Shown here piece after piece: positions 9,851 through 20,280 of a stretch of 64,000 nucleotides of DNA (its first letter is position 1; the number at the start of each line of letters is the position of its first letter). The translations under genes were made by a program, and so were the position numbers. The stretch covers positions 20,128,430-20,192,429 of the forward strand of contig CM035809.1 of the NCBI GenBank assembly GCA_020466095.1, in the 5' to 3' direction. The notes below the pieces were generated by a model. That model was not told where the DNA came from, searched no databases, and was given only the letters and a program-made list of their open reading frames with translations. This DNA is from Chlorops oryzae. Its lineage: Eukaryota; Arthropoda; Insecta; Diptera; Chloropidae.

Positions 9851-11620
9851 TTTTAGTGCTAAATTTCTTAGAATTTTTCACTTATTCCTATATATAAATT
9901 TTCATCGAAATCGGACGTCATGAATTTTTCGGATTTTTTGGGTTTTTGGTCTAAAACTCGCTAAACTTCTTCTTGGTCCCCCCAAATTTTTTTTCGGTTA
10001 ATGTCTTATAATTGCTCAATATACCACTGTGGCAAATATAAGCGCTACCAAATCACCATTTCTCGCGCTACGCCCTTGTGCCCTGGCGAAAATCCCAAAT
10101 TTTTAAACTAGTGTTATTGGGCAATAGCCATTTTGAAAACTTATTACCCTGGCAATATGATTATTTCTCCCTACATTTGAGCCCAATAAACAATAAATCA
10201 AAATGGCAAAAACAAATTAATATTTGTTTTAAGATATATTTTTTATTATACAAAGTTCTCGTTAATTTTTTTTTGATGTTCCTTAAAACTAGAAATTTTT
10301 TTCTCCAAAAATTAAGACTTAATTCTTAATAAATAAGCTTTTACTTTGAGCATTAGTAGAAATAAAAAAGTTTTTTTTTTTTTTAAATAAAACAATAAAC
10401 AGTTTCATAGTGTATAATTAAGTATCTTAATTGATTTTTTGATTTGAATTTTTTGTTTATTTCGAGCTTATAGCAAATTGAAGCTTTGCTTTCTTAAATG
10501 CTTTAGATATAAAGTAAATGATTTTCTTCAGAATTCCGCAAGAGTCGCTCGTTTTGTTTTGAAAAAACAATTTTGAATAAATAAATGAGAGGTTAAAATC
10601 TTGTGACTCTTTTTTGTTGCTCAGTGTGATGTTTTTTTGTTGTTGAAAAGAAAAGCAAAATGTCCGTAAATGCTCCTAATGTTTTATTTAAATTTAAATT
10701 CTACTAACTTAAATCACAGATATTACTAATTTTTTTTTTTTGTAAAAAAATTTTTTTTCTGTGCACTTAATTTTTTTCACCCCAGTGGTGAGTTTGTAAA
10801 GAGTGTGGTGGTGAGTTGAACACAAGAAAGTTTGATTTTTTAAAAAGAAATTGATAATTCTTTACGTTCTTAGAGCTTTTTCATACTAGAGGTTTAGTTA
10901 ACACGTTAGTCCCCAAAGGCGCCGATAGCCCTTGCGGATTTTCTGACATGTTTGAGAACATTTTTTTGTAATGATTATTATTTGGTGATGTTTGGTATTT
11001 ATTTTCAATCACTCAAAATAGCTATTTAAAAAAGTAGTTCGTTAAAACGGTCGTGAAAGGGTTAATGGCAGTGGTAAAAGTAACATATAATAGTCATAAA
11101 GATCTTAATCAAATGCTTTGAGCTATCAATGGTAGCTTTAAAATTAAAAAAAAAGTATATATAGAAAATACACTGTAAAAAATTATGTCGTATTAATAAC
11201 AAAAAGTAACCTACTACTTTAAATCCTAAAAAATGTATGACAAAATTGGATGGCTACAAGGTTTCCTTCTCACTGAGCTGTGTTTGAATGTGATGTCATT
11301 TAGTTTCTTAAATCTAAAAAAAAAATTTAATTTATTTTCTTACGAAATGCAACAATTTTGTTTTAACTTTTTACCGCATATCAACCGAGAAGGCAGAAAC
11401 TTAACTTAACTTTATTTGCAATGAAAATAAGATATGTTCGTATACGACCCCGAAATGGATATGTTGTCTTCAAAACGATGGACTTGTTTGACAAAATTTA
11501 CCTCTCAAAATTGATTATACTTAGTTATATACAGCTGAATTGTTTTTCTCTTTTCCTGCTTCCCACCCATTTTTATTTTGTTTCTTCTTTTGAAATGGCA
11601 CAAAATTCGAATTCGAACAA
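9851..11620. other. AT-rich spacer, no gene seen
   Basis: Long AT-rich intergenic region with homopolymer runs. Short frames here show no recognisable domains. It ends at the 3' side of the LRR gene. Confidence 0.45.
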
Positions 11621-11640
11621 GCCGTCTTGTCCGTCTATCT

Positions 11641-13010
11641 CTAGACGTGCACTTCAGGGCAATCCTCATCCTTAATCGAAGTGTAATGAACTTTTTTTGT
11701 GACATTATCGAAGACGGGTGTGATCATGAATTTGATTTTCTCACGACTGACGTAGACGAGAGCCACAACCAAACCGAGAAGAATCATACTTAAGACAATG
11801 AGTAAAAATATAAGCGTCACTGTGTGACCACTAATGTGCGAATGTGACATTGCTTCGGCATTGTACGGCTGCTCACTGTTCGAACCGATATCGAACATCA
11901 TTGTCGCAGCAGCAGACATAGCCGCACATTTGCTCATGTCCAGTTCGAGGATCGGAAGTGGATCGATCTTATGCTGATAGCACATCAGGCTATTCCGATT
12001 GCGTACCGTCACGTTCGTCATGCGCATCCACGTGTAGAATGGACTGATCTGGCAGTCACAAACGAATGGATTCAAATTGAAATCGACAATAAGATTCGTT
12101 GTACGATCACTTCGATTCTCCAGATCGTTGAGTGTCATCATATCGTGCGTCTTAACGAATTCGAATTTATTGCGTTCCAAATCGAGAAATCGTAAATTCT
12201 TCAGACAGCGTACTTCGAAATTGAGATCCTTTAGATAATTATCACCCAAATGTAGATCACGTAAGCTGGGTAGATCGCAAAATACCTGAAAAAATAAATG
12301 AATTTTTTTTTTTAATATGAAAACGGTCTGCTGTGACGTAATCGAATCTCACCACTCACCCTACGATCTTTGAAGTGCGTTATCTCATTTTGCTCGAGAT
12401 GTAATTTCTGCAGCTTGACCAACTGACTTCCAATGAAGATATCATGAAGATCCTCGCTCAATTGCGGCGAGCTATTGTCATCGAATGCGTCGGTTAAATG
12501 TAGACTTTGTAGATTAAGGAAATTCGAAAACACTCGTGGATGATGATGATTGACTTCGTCATCGTCGCGAGATACGCTCAGATTATTGTGATTCAATATC
12601 AAACGTTCGACATTCTGAACGTGATGGTAAGTCTTACCACGTATCTCTCGGATGTGATTATTACTCATGTCCACTATTTTTAGAAATTTGTAATCGTTAA
12701 TCGAACCGAAAACATTCCATGGCAATTCCGGTATTCGATTTCCAGTGAATATCAGTATCTGTACTTCGTCCGGCATGAATTCTAGAACGCTCGTATTGTG
12801 TAGACCCACATTCGTGCAATTGACGACATATTGCAATTGACTCTCGTAGAGCTCTCGGCTGCAGGTGCAGGCATTGGGGAATTGTGGTCCACATGTTGAT
12901 GAGCTAACTTGCGCTGTTGTCGTCTGTATGACCAACTGTAGCGTAATGGTGGTGAGAATTGTGAGTGCGGTGAATTCAAAGTTGGATCGTATTTGCTTCA
13001 TTTGTAGCAT
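11641..13010 (-). CDS. Leucine-rich-repeat single-pass membrane protein, two exons
   Basis: Exons 13010-12360 and 12285-11641 (minus strand) join in phase 0 across a 74-base GT-AG intron to give 431 residues. The order of parts is: a hydrophobic signal peptide (about residues 1-33); a Cys-rich N-terminal cap (CGPQFPNACTC, about 40-50, and a later Cys near 65); leucine-rich repeats with LxxLxLxxN spacing such as LQSLHLTD, LQKLHLEQNEI and LRFLDLERNKF; a C-terminal LRR cap beginning NPFVCDC with later Cys partners; a membrane segment near 372-396; and a short tail of about 35 residues. The tail starts SREKIKF and ends EDCPEVHV. This predicts a type I surface protein with extracellular LRRs for ligand or partner binding. 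There is no intracellular signalling domain. Two in-frame ATGs (13010 and 13001) both keep the signal peptide. The specific orthologue is not recognised. Upstream non-coding exons may exist. Confidence 0.88.
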
Positions 13011-13488
13011 CTTCTCGGAACTTGATTGGAATTTAGTTTGGAGTGTATGGGGAGGAAGTTTTCTGCTGGAAAGAGAAGAAATAAAATGTTAATGGTTACA
13101 GCGAAAAATACACTCAAAAAAGTTTCTCAAGAAATTTACATTGTTGAGACAATGTTATTGAAAAAATTGTTGTATCAAAAATGAATTTTCTGACCAATAC
13201 AATTCTGTGGTCATGCGAAAAATTTTTGTTGTTGTTTTAAGAATTTCCATTTTTTTTTTTAGAATAATTTAAATTGTTGGGAACGATTTATCGAACAAAA
13301 TTGTTGGGACAAAGTATAAAATTGTTGGCATTAAATTTTTTTTTTTTTAAGTGTATTAGATAAGTAATAAAGATTCAAAAACGTAACATTTTCCCAACAA
13401 AAATTCGGAGTATCTACTAAATGAGTTGTTTATGAAGCCTAATTGGGAGTATTAGTCCCGACTGGATAAATGAATCCTCATAACGACT

Positions 13489-14060
13489 TTATTTAAGGAC
13501 CCGAAAGAAATGTGTCATTTCGGAATTAGTTTTCTGAACCTCAAATTTTGTGAAAAACAGTTCGGACTCGTTTTGGACTCTTTTTTCTGTACCTGATGGT
13601 TTTTGTGGAAAATTCGGAGTCGTTTCGGAGTCATTCTTCTGAGCATTATATAAATTTTGTAAAAAGTTCGGACTCATTTCGGACTTTTTCTGTACCTGAT
13701 ATCTTGTCAAAATTTCGGACTCGTTGGGGAGGCATTCCTGTCAGCATTATCGTAAATTTTTTTAAAAAATTCGGACTCATTTCGGACTCATCTCGGACTT
13801 TTTCTGTGACTGATATTTAGTTGAAAATTTCGACTCGTTTCGGAGTGATTATTCTTTTTCTGAGAATCAAATATATAGTTAAAAAATTTCGGACTCATTT
13901 CGGACTCTTCTTTCTGAGCTTAAAATATATTTTGTAAAAATTTCGAACTCATTTCGGACTCGATTTTCTGAGCCTGATAATTTTTAATAACTCGGACTCA
14001 TTCATTTATTCAATTTTCTCAGACAGATATTTGGTTAAAATTTCGGACTTATTTTTTTGG
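13489..14060. repeat. Degenerate TTTCGGACTC repeat block
   Basis: The words TTTCGGACTC and TTTCGGAGTC recur every 20-60 bases, separated by TTTTCTGAGC/CCTGATATT-like spacers. Copies are diverged and not strictly periodic. Related blocks occur at 15055-15310 (opposite strand), 16915-17620 and 44700-45540. Confidence 0.7.
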
Positions 14061-15054
14061 CCACTGTTATACTGTTATACGTACATATACCACCCTCATA
14101 GAAAAGGCATTTCTACTTAAAACGATTTCCCACATTCTCAGTCTAGCCAAAGGACCGTTATTTTCAAAATTTTTCCCTAAAATTGATTTTCAAATAAACT
14201 TTCATTTTCACTGCAAATTCCGTGAATCCCGCACCGCCACAAATTATTTCATTACAGCCGCTCGATTTGTTCGGCGTAAGCATTGTCAATTGTGCGCTCG
14301 TGTCCTGCATTGCAGATTGGCGCGATTTGTCGTCTTAAATCGAAATTCCAAAAATATTTGAACGCGTTTTCGAAAAGGGACAAAACGAAAATAGAAGCCC
14401 ATTCAATTTTGGGGAATCCTCCAATTAAAATGGGACATTACGTTGGAGTTAACTGTATCCTTTTTTGTGGCTACGTGAGCAGGCATAATTCCATTGCTTT
14501 TAGCTCAACTGAGTTTTGTTTGCTCTGCTCCAATCGAAAAGTGGAAAGTCCGCGGGGAGCCGTGTCGTGCTTTTTGTTTGTTTTTGCGGTTTATTTTCCG
14601 GATATGTGGTTGCGTGTTTCTCAAAGTAAAACGATATCCTTGGTCTAAAGTGGCATTGTTTGTTCGTGTGATGAAGAGACGAAGGAAGAACTTAAAATGG
14701 CGTATGGAAAGCTTAACAAAGATCTTCCAAAAGGGATCTAAAATTCATGTGAAATATAAATGAATGTTGCAGGATTTAAGGAAATACCTTTTAAAAAGCT
14801 TTGCTGTAATGTAAATACCCACATAAGGATTAAAATACAAGCCTTTAGAGGTCAACAACTTTTATCCCTTTAAAGGGTAAAGCCATAAATTCTTTTTTAT
14901 GAATAACACTTCTGGAAAAAAGATTATGGTTCAGTGCGTCTCAGGCACCTGCATACATACACCAGTCCTCTAAGGCAATTAAGATCCTTTGAAGAAATTC
15001 CCTTTTTGAAGATTTTTTCCCAGGAAACGTTTTTGGAATAGGTAATTTTATTTA
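14061..15054. other. Spacer between repeat blocks
   Basis: Open frames of up to 121 codons occur at 14283-14763, but no domain, signal peptide or family resemblance was recognised. They overlap each other in different frames, so they are not called as genes. Confidence 0.4.
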
Positions 15055-15310
15055 TGAGTCCGAAATAATGAAATTTAGACAAAATAGGAAGATCAGAAGT
15101 ATGACTCCGAAATGTGTTTGAAATAAGTGAGAATAATGAGGGTCAAAAACATGACTCCGAAATGAGTGAGAAGTATGAAACTCCGAAAATTGAGTCCGAA
15201 ATAGGTTCAAAACAGGTATAATTAACATATAAGTATGATTAAAAGAAGTTGAGTCAAATATGAGTGCAAATGGAGTCACATAAGACTCTGATAAGGACTC
15301 ATTCGATGTG
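15055..15310. repeat. TTTCGGACTC repeat block, inverted orientation
   Basis: Here the word appears as GACTCCGAAAT or GAGTCCGAAAT on the plus strand, at least six times in 250 bases, with ATGAGTGAGAAGTATGA-like spacers. It is the reverse-complement form of the block at 13489-14060. Confidence 0.65.
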
Positions 15311-15342
15311 TGAAATGGACTCATATTGAACTTTGAAATTTT

Positions 15343-15563
15343 GGGTACATTTGGTCATTTTGGAATTTCGGCTACATTTGGTCAATTTGAAATTTCGGGT
15401 ACATTTAGTCATTTTGAAATTTCGGGTACATTTGGTCATTTTGAAATTTCGGGTAAAATTGGTCATTTTGAAATTTCGGGTACATTTGGTCATTTTGAAA
15501 TTTCGGGTAAATTTGGTCATTTTGAAATTTCGGATACATTTGGTCAATTTGAAATTTCGGGTA

Positions 15564-15605
<42 letters not shown>

Positions 15606-16231
15606 GTTTTACTATTTATTGAATCACTCCTCTAATATAGGAGTCTAGCAATAAGTTTTTAAATCTTACACCTAATTGGACAATATTACAAATTAGTAAT
15701 AAGTTCATTGCGGGCCTCGGATACCGAAAACTGGGCTTTGCTGATATGTGAAGAAACATGTAAAATATTGACGGTGCGGAAACGAAGATTTTAAGCAGCT
15801 AGGCTGTGCGTGGATTGCAAGGGTGCATGGAGTGCACCCACCGAGTAGACGATCAGCTAGGAAAGCTGAGTTTATGAATGTGCGTGGATTGCAAGGGTGC
15901 ATGGAGTGCACCCACCGAGTAGACGATCAGCTAGGAAAGCTGAGTTTATGAATGTGCGTGGATTGCAAGGGTGCAAATTTCGGGTACATTTGATCATTTT
16001 GAAATTTCGGGTACATTTGGTCAATTTGAAATTTCGGGTACATTTGGTCAATTTGAAATTTCGGGTACATTTGGTCATTTTGAAATTTCGGATACATTTG
16101 GCCAATTTCAAATTTCGGGTACATTTGGTCATTTTGAAATTTCGGGTACATTTGGTCATTTTGAAATTTCGGGTACATTTGGTCAATTTAAAATTTCGGG
16201 TACATTTGGTCAATTTGAAATTTTGGGTACA
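15343..16231. repeat. 27-bp minisatellite, interrupted by an insertion
   Basis: Tandem copies of a 27-base unit, GGGTACATTTGGTCATTTTG followed by AAATTTC, run from about 15343 to 15566 and resume at 15975-16231. CATTTTG alternates with CAATTTG between copies. Because 27 is a multiple of three, several frames stay open on both strands; these are not genes. The array is split by the retroposon at 15567-15974. Confidence 0.9.
15567..15974 (-). mobile_element. Short retroposon inserted in the minisatellite
   Basis: A 408-base insertion flanked on both sides by AAATTTCGGGTACAT (15552-15566 and 15975-15989), which fits a 15-base target duplication, though the target is itself repetitive. The plus strand starts with 35 T, i.e. 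a poly(A) tail on the minus strand. The far end consists of two and a third copies of a 74-base direct repeat (starts at 15805, 15879 and 15953). A poly(A) tail plus 5' tandem repeats points to a retroposed element transcribed on the minus strand: a SINE or a truncated non-LTR element. No tRNA-like promoter was clearly identified. Confidence 0.7.
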
Positions 16232-16259
16232 TGGGAAACACGGTCTTTAAAACTCTTAA

Positions 16260-16914
16260 AAGGGCTCAAATTGAGGGCTCCGACTCCGAATTAGGAGCAA
16301 CATATAAATCCTTGAGGACTCAGAATATTTATCGCGAATTGTTTCTCTAATTAAATCTATTCGAAATTACTTCTGTGCCTAAAACTATGCTACAAAATTT
16401 GTCTTCATGTCCTGTTTTCATCATCTCTAAATGGATGAAGTCAGTTTTTCTAGAAAAGATGAAAAAATAAAACTATCATTTACAGCGAACGGAAATGTTG
16501 AAAAATGTGAAAAACTTGAAACAACCGCATCAAGAGCGAAAGCCAAGTCACAATAACAATTTTTCTTTATGACCTCGTTACTGAAATGTTTCTTTTAATT
16601 TCTCTTCTTCCTTTTCTTCGTTCTTGTCTTCTTCTTTATTTTTTTTTTTAACTCGTTAAGGCTTTTGTCATATTGCCAGCAACTTGTCACAGTTTTGTTA
16701 TGTATTTCATTGCATGCTCATTATTCGGAGTCGGCTTCAGTTCGTTTCATTTTAAGCTCATATTACAAATTGCTGCACTTAATCGCAGCGGAAGAGAGAA
16801 AGGGACGAAAAGCGAACAAATAAATTTGTAATTATGAGAAAAAGAAACTGAAGACATTCTGTCATTAAGTGTGAAGGTAAGTGCACTCGAGTGTCACGTT
16901 CATGAACGTTTTAT
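16260..16914. other. Spacer, no gene seen
   Basis: No recognisable gene. A few isolated GGACTC and CGACTCCGA words continue from the neighbouring repeat blocks. Confidence 0.4.
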
Positions 16915-17620
16915 GCTAGTTTCGGACTACTTTCGGAGTCATATTTCTAGGCCTCATATTTTCAACTCATTTCAAAACCATTGAGCGCCTAATATTTGAG
17001 CTTCCTATATATCATATATGTATTTCGGTAAAATTTCGGAGTAGTTTTCCTAAGCCCACACTTCCCACTCGTTTCGGAGTAATATTTCGGAGCCCGCACT
17101 TCTAACAAATTTCGCACTCATTTCGGAGTCACCTCATATTTCCACCTTATTCGGTATCATTTCGGAGTCATATTTTTAGACCTCATATTTCCAATTTATT
17201 TCGAATTAATTTCAAAGTTGTATTTTTGAAACATATTTCGGACTAAAATTTGTTAGTTTCTAACATATCCAACTCGTTTCGGAGTAATATTTCTGAACTC
17301 GTCTTTCATGTTCTTATGTATATCTACATATTTCGGACTCTTTGCGGAGTCATATTTTTCGCCTCATATTTAAGCTTTTTTCGGATTCATTTCCGAGACG
17401 TTTTTTAGGTCCTTATTTCTCACATATTTCGGAGACATTTTATTGAAACTCACATTTCCCACTCATTTTTGACTCATTTCGGAGTCATAATTCTAGGCCT
17501 CACATTTCCCACTTATTTCGGACTAATTTCGGGGTTATTTTTCTGATCCTCTAATTTATCATTTCAGTTTCCTATTGATGAGCCTAATATTTTTTAAAAA
17601 TTTCGGACTCAAATCGGACT
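16915..17620. repeat. TTTCGGACTC repeat block, plus orientation
   Basis: More than fifteen copies of TTTCGGACTC or TTTCGGAGTC-like words, with spacers such as CATATTTCTAGGCCTCATATT and CTCACATTTCCCACT. The same spacer wording (CTCACATTTCC) occurs in the 44.7-45.5 kb block, showing the two share an origin. Confidence 0.7.
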
Positions 17621-18072
17621 TATAAATATGGTGTAATTATATTTAAATGTCTGCAGGCGACATTCTGTCGCAGGCGAAAAAAGGTTGATGGAAAATTGGG
17701 ACGTAGAAAGATATCTGAGGTAAAATTTGATCCATTTAGAGGGGAGAAAGGAAGCTGGTAGTTGTTAATTTAGGTTCCTATCCGGTCGTCAAAAACGTAA
17801 TGCATACACATGTGCTTACAAAAAAATCCTTTTTATTTTTCCATAAATTTTTGGATCAAAGCTAGTTATTCCTCTAAGTTTTGAAATATTATTTGAATTT
17901 TATATTATTATCTACCTAAGTATTCAAAAAAAAAAAATTAAAATAACGCTCGCCGCAGCGGGGATTAAACCCGCCTACAACGGATTGTTACTGCTTGTTT
18001 AGGCTTGGAAAATATTTAATTCGAATGCTTGGATTTATATGTATTCCAATATATGACTTATTTCTTGACCCT

Positions 18073-18537
18073 TCCCAGCGGAAAATTATCTCCTGCATGA
18101 CAAAGTCACCAATGATGTCATCGATGACATATAGGTGACATTGTCATGCATGACATCTTGGAGGACATGTCATCGTGGAGGGATGCTGTTCATGTGCTTG
18201 ACTCTCATTCGCTACTGAAATTTAAATAAAAATAGATTTTTTAAAATTTTCGAAACATTCAAAGAGAGGGCAAAGAAGAGAGTTATCAAACTGGTTTCTA
18301 TAAATTTACATTTAGAGAGAAAAGAGCAATGTGCTACTCTCAAATGCTTTTTTCGCCATCGCATCCCCTAGCATGACCAGTGACATTTTCTAATCTTCCG
18401 GTGATAAAGTCACCGCTGAAGTCCCTGTCAGCCTCTGTGAAATTGTCATACAAAGTGTTACCGGAAATAGCATGCATTCCGGCTCCGAAGTCACTAGGAC
18501 ATCATCGGGGATGTCCGCGGGACATTTCCCGCTGGGA
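18073..18537. mobile_element. TIR-bounded non-autonomous element
   Basis: The left end TCCCAGCGGAAAAT is mirrored at the right end by ATTTCCCGCTGGGA, giving imperfect inverted ends of about 14 bases around 465 bp. Inside, ATGACA/TGTCAT words are strikingly frequent on both sides (for example GATGTCATCGATGACAT). No coding frame is present. Probably a MITE or solo element; the superfamily is unknown and no target duplication was confirmed. Confidence 0.5.
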
Positions 18538-18539
18538 CA

Positions 18540-19229
18540 TTATATCCAGTTTTAGCATTACATACTCTTTGGATATGTGAGCAAACAAATTTGAAAAAAC
18601 AAAGACAAATTCCTGAATCCTGTATTTTTAAAGAAAATAACAGAGCAACAAAGTATTTTCGCTCCCCCTGCATACTCTATCGAAATTTTTAAAATTTGCG
18701 TGCTGCTGTTCGTTTGTATGAGCGTTAGGCTGCAATTAGTGTGAAGCTGTAATGCCTTTGTTGTATTTCCGCAACAAAAAATTACAACAAACACATGACA
18801 GCCTTAGCTTCATTATAATTGCATTCAGCTTTAGCTTCATTATAATTGCAGCCTTGGACATCTTAGTAGTTATGGTATACAGTCTTTGGTTGCATTACTT
18901 CAACCTACAATTCTCATAAGCATTATGCGGATTAACATACAAGGCGTAAAAAAATTGTTCGAGCATTTTCTTGCAAAATTTTCACTTTGCACGTTAAATA
19001 TGTATGTATGAAATTGATTTTGAAAACTTTAATATGCAATTTTAATTTAAAAAGTCAAGTATAAATCATATTTTCTATTTTATACATATATTAAAAATCG
19101 CCAGAAACGTGAACTTGAATGCTCCATTTTATGTACATAATGAGTGTTTTCTTATGACGTTATCACGTGAACCTATTGTCCATAAATTGACTTAACAGAC
19201 ACCAATTTTTTTATTTCAAATAGGGCTGG
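18540..19229. other. Spacer, no gene seen
   Basis: AT-rich sequence with a small direct repeat (CTTAGCTTCATTATAATTGC-like) near 18800-18855. No gene recognised. Confidence 0.4.
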
Positions 19230-19464
19230 TTGTGTTGAAATGCGATTGAAATTTTTTTTACGAATAACAGCTGTTATTTAGTCAACTAAACTTTTCTAAT
19301 ATCTTTTTTTAAAAAAAAAAAAACAAATCTCTTAAAATTCGAAATTAATGAAATTCCCAAAAAAACTGGCACCGTATCAACAAATAAAAACAACTGAGCT
19401 AATATTGAATTTTCTTTGCGTGTGGAGTCAATTTATCTTCAATGAAACTACTATCAAACTTGTG

Positions 19465-19472
19465 TATATAAA
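19465..19472 (+). promoter_or_regulatory. TATA box of defensin-like gene A
   Basis: TATATAAA lies 75 bases upstream of the ATG. An initiator-like CACAGTT follows about 30 bases downstream, which would give a 5' leader of roughly 40 bases. The arrangement is kept in copy B. Confidence 0.65.
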
Positions 19473-19539
19473 TGGGAGGCAGCTCCATTGGAGCTCACAG
19501 TTCAAATCGAATCTGAAGTGTTCAATTATAAGATCCAAA

Positions 19540-19737
19540 ATGAAATTCGTTGCTATCTTCACCGTTGTTATCCTGGCTGTGCTATGTTTCTACACGAGCC
19601 CAGCTGAAGCCCAGAGAGATCTCTGTAGATACTCAAAAGACATTGGCTGTAACGCTTATTGCCTGAAACGTTTCGCTGATATAAAAATTGCGGGAGGCAA
19701 CTGCACAGATAAAGGAAGTTGCAAGTGTTACAATTAA
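19540..19737 (+). CDS. Defensin-like secreted peptide A
   Basis: A 65-residue intronless frame. The upstream in-frame ATG at 19348 lies before the TATA box, so the start at 19540 is chosen. Residues 1-24 form a signal peptide (MKFVAIF, hydrophobic core, then SPAEA before the cut). The mature part is about 41 residues with six cysteines spaced C-x7-C-x3-C-x13-C-x5-C-x-C. The CxxxC, the GG before Cys4 and the final CxC fit the cysteine-stabilised alpha-beta fold of insect defensins. The first loop is shorter and the Cys3-Cys4 loop longer than in classic fly defensins. No furin-type propeptide is visible. Likely secreted into haemolymph or an epithelial lumen; an antimicrobial role is inference from fold, and a venom- or saliva-type or reproductive peptide is possible. 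Confidence 0.85.
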   Translation: MKFVAIFTVVILAVLCFYTSPAEAQRDLCRYSKDIGCNAYCLKRFADIKIAGGNCTDKGSCKCYN

Positions 19738-19840
19738 AATAAGCTTCTAACTTAAACTTATGTAATATATATATATATATATGTTAAAAAATTTAAATAA
19801 AAACATACTTAAACTGAAACAAGATTTAAGATCAATTTTC

Positions 19841-19857
19841 AATATATAAGTATTATA

Positions 19858-19900
<43 letters not shown>
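19841..19900. repeat. TA dinucleotide tract
   Basis: An interrupted (TA)n run follows the 3' end of gene A. A shorter version lies at the equivalent place in copy B (about 24049-24075). It differs in length between copies, as expected for a microsatellite. Confidence 0.85.
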
Positions 19901-19902
<2 letters not shown>

Positions 19903-20280
19903 ATTGTACTCTCATTTTCAATAAAGAACGTTATATTGTGATGTGGAATAACTATTTAACTAAGTCCTAAGACCATTCATTGCTCGACCAATAATCTTTA
20001 CTACTCTTGATCGAGCTGTGCTCGGTGAATTGAGTAATGCCATCTATTTGGTACATGCTCAATCGGTGTAACTGATTTCACGGCCAGCTTACGTTTTTGG
20101 CTACCTACTTCAGCTAGTGAAAACAAGCGCTTGATACTTCAGAGCAATAGAAAATAATAATAATAGTGCCCTCAAAATATTTAATTATAATTATAAGCTC
20201 GTCCGGTCACAGTCTTCTTCGCGCCCACGCGCATCCAAAGCAATATGCATACATATATATAAAATCCCAACAATCCCAAT

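Larger units (their letters stand above)
19230..20232 (+). repeat. Segmental duplication, copy A
   Basis: About 1.0 kb highly similar to 22150-24417 once the mariner is set aside. Both start near TTGTGTTGAAATGCGATTGA and end at CTTCTTCGCGCCCACGCGC. Copy A carries the first defensin-like gene and its TATA box, a TA-rich 3' region and a conserved tail. The copies are close to equal in length (about 1003 and 996 bases without the mariner). Confidence 0.9.

Noticed and set aside
14283..14763. Two overlapping frames of 121 and 89 codons
   Set aside because: No recognisable domain, no splice context, and they overlap in different frames on the same strand.
15343..16231. Regular repeats that could be mistaken for a CRISPR array
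   Set aside because: Units are directly tandem with no unique spacers, and the sequence is eukaryotic.
15299..16294. Overlapping frames of 80-117 codons on both strands
   Set aside because: The 27-base minisatellite has a unit divisible by three, so any stop-free frame repeats indefinitely. No start context or domain.
17940..18000. Possible tRNA-like segment on the minus strand (T-arm-like GCGGGTTTAATCCCCGC followed by T run)
   Set aside because: No matching acceptor stem, D arm or anticodon arm could be built upstream; at best a tRNA-derived fragment.
19348..19539. N-terminal extension of defensin-like gene A from the ATG at 19348
   Set aside because: It would lie upstream of the conserved TATA box and would bury the signal peptide; copy B has no such in-frame extension.
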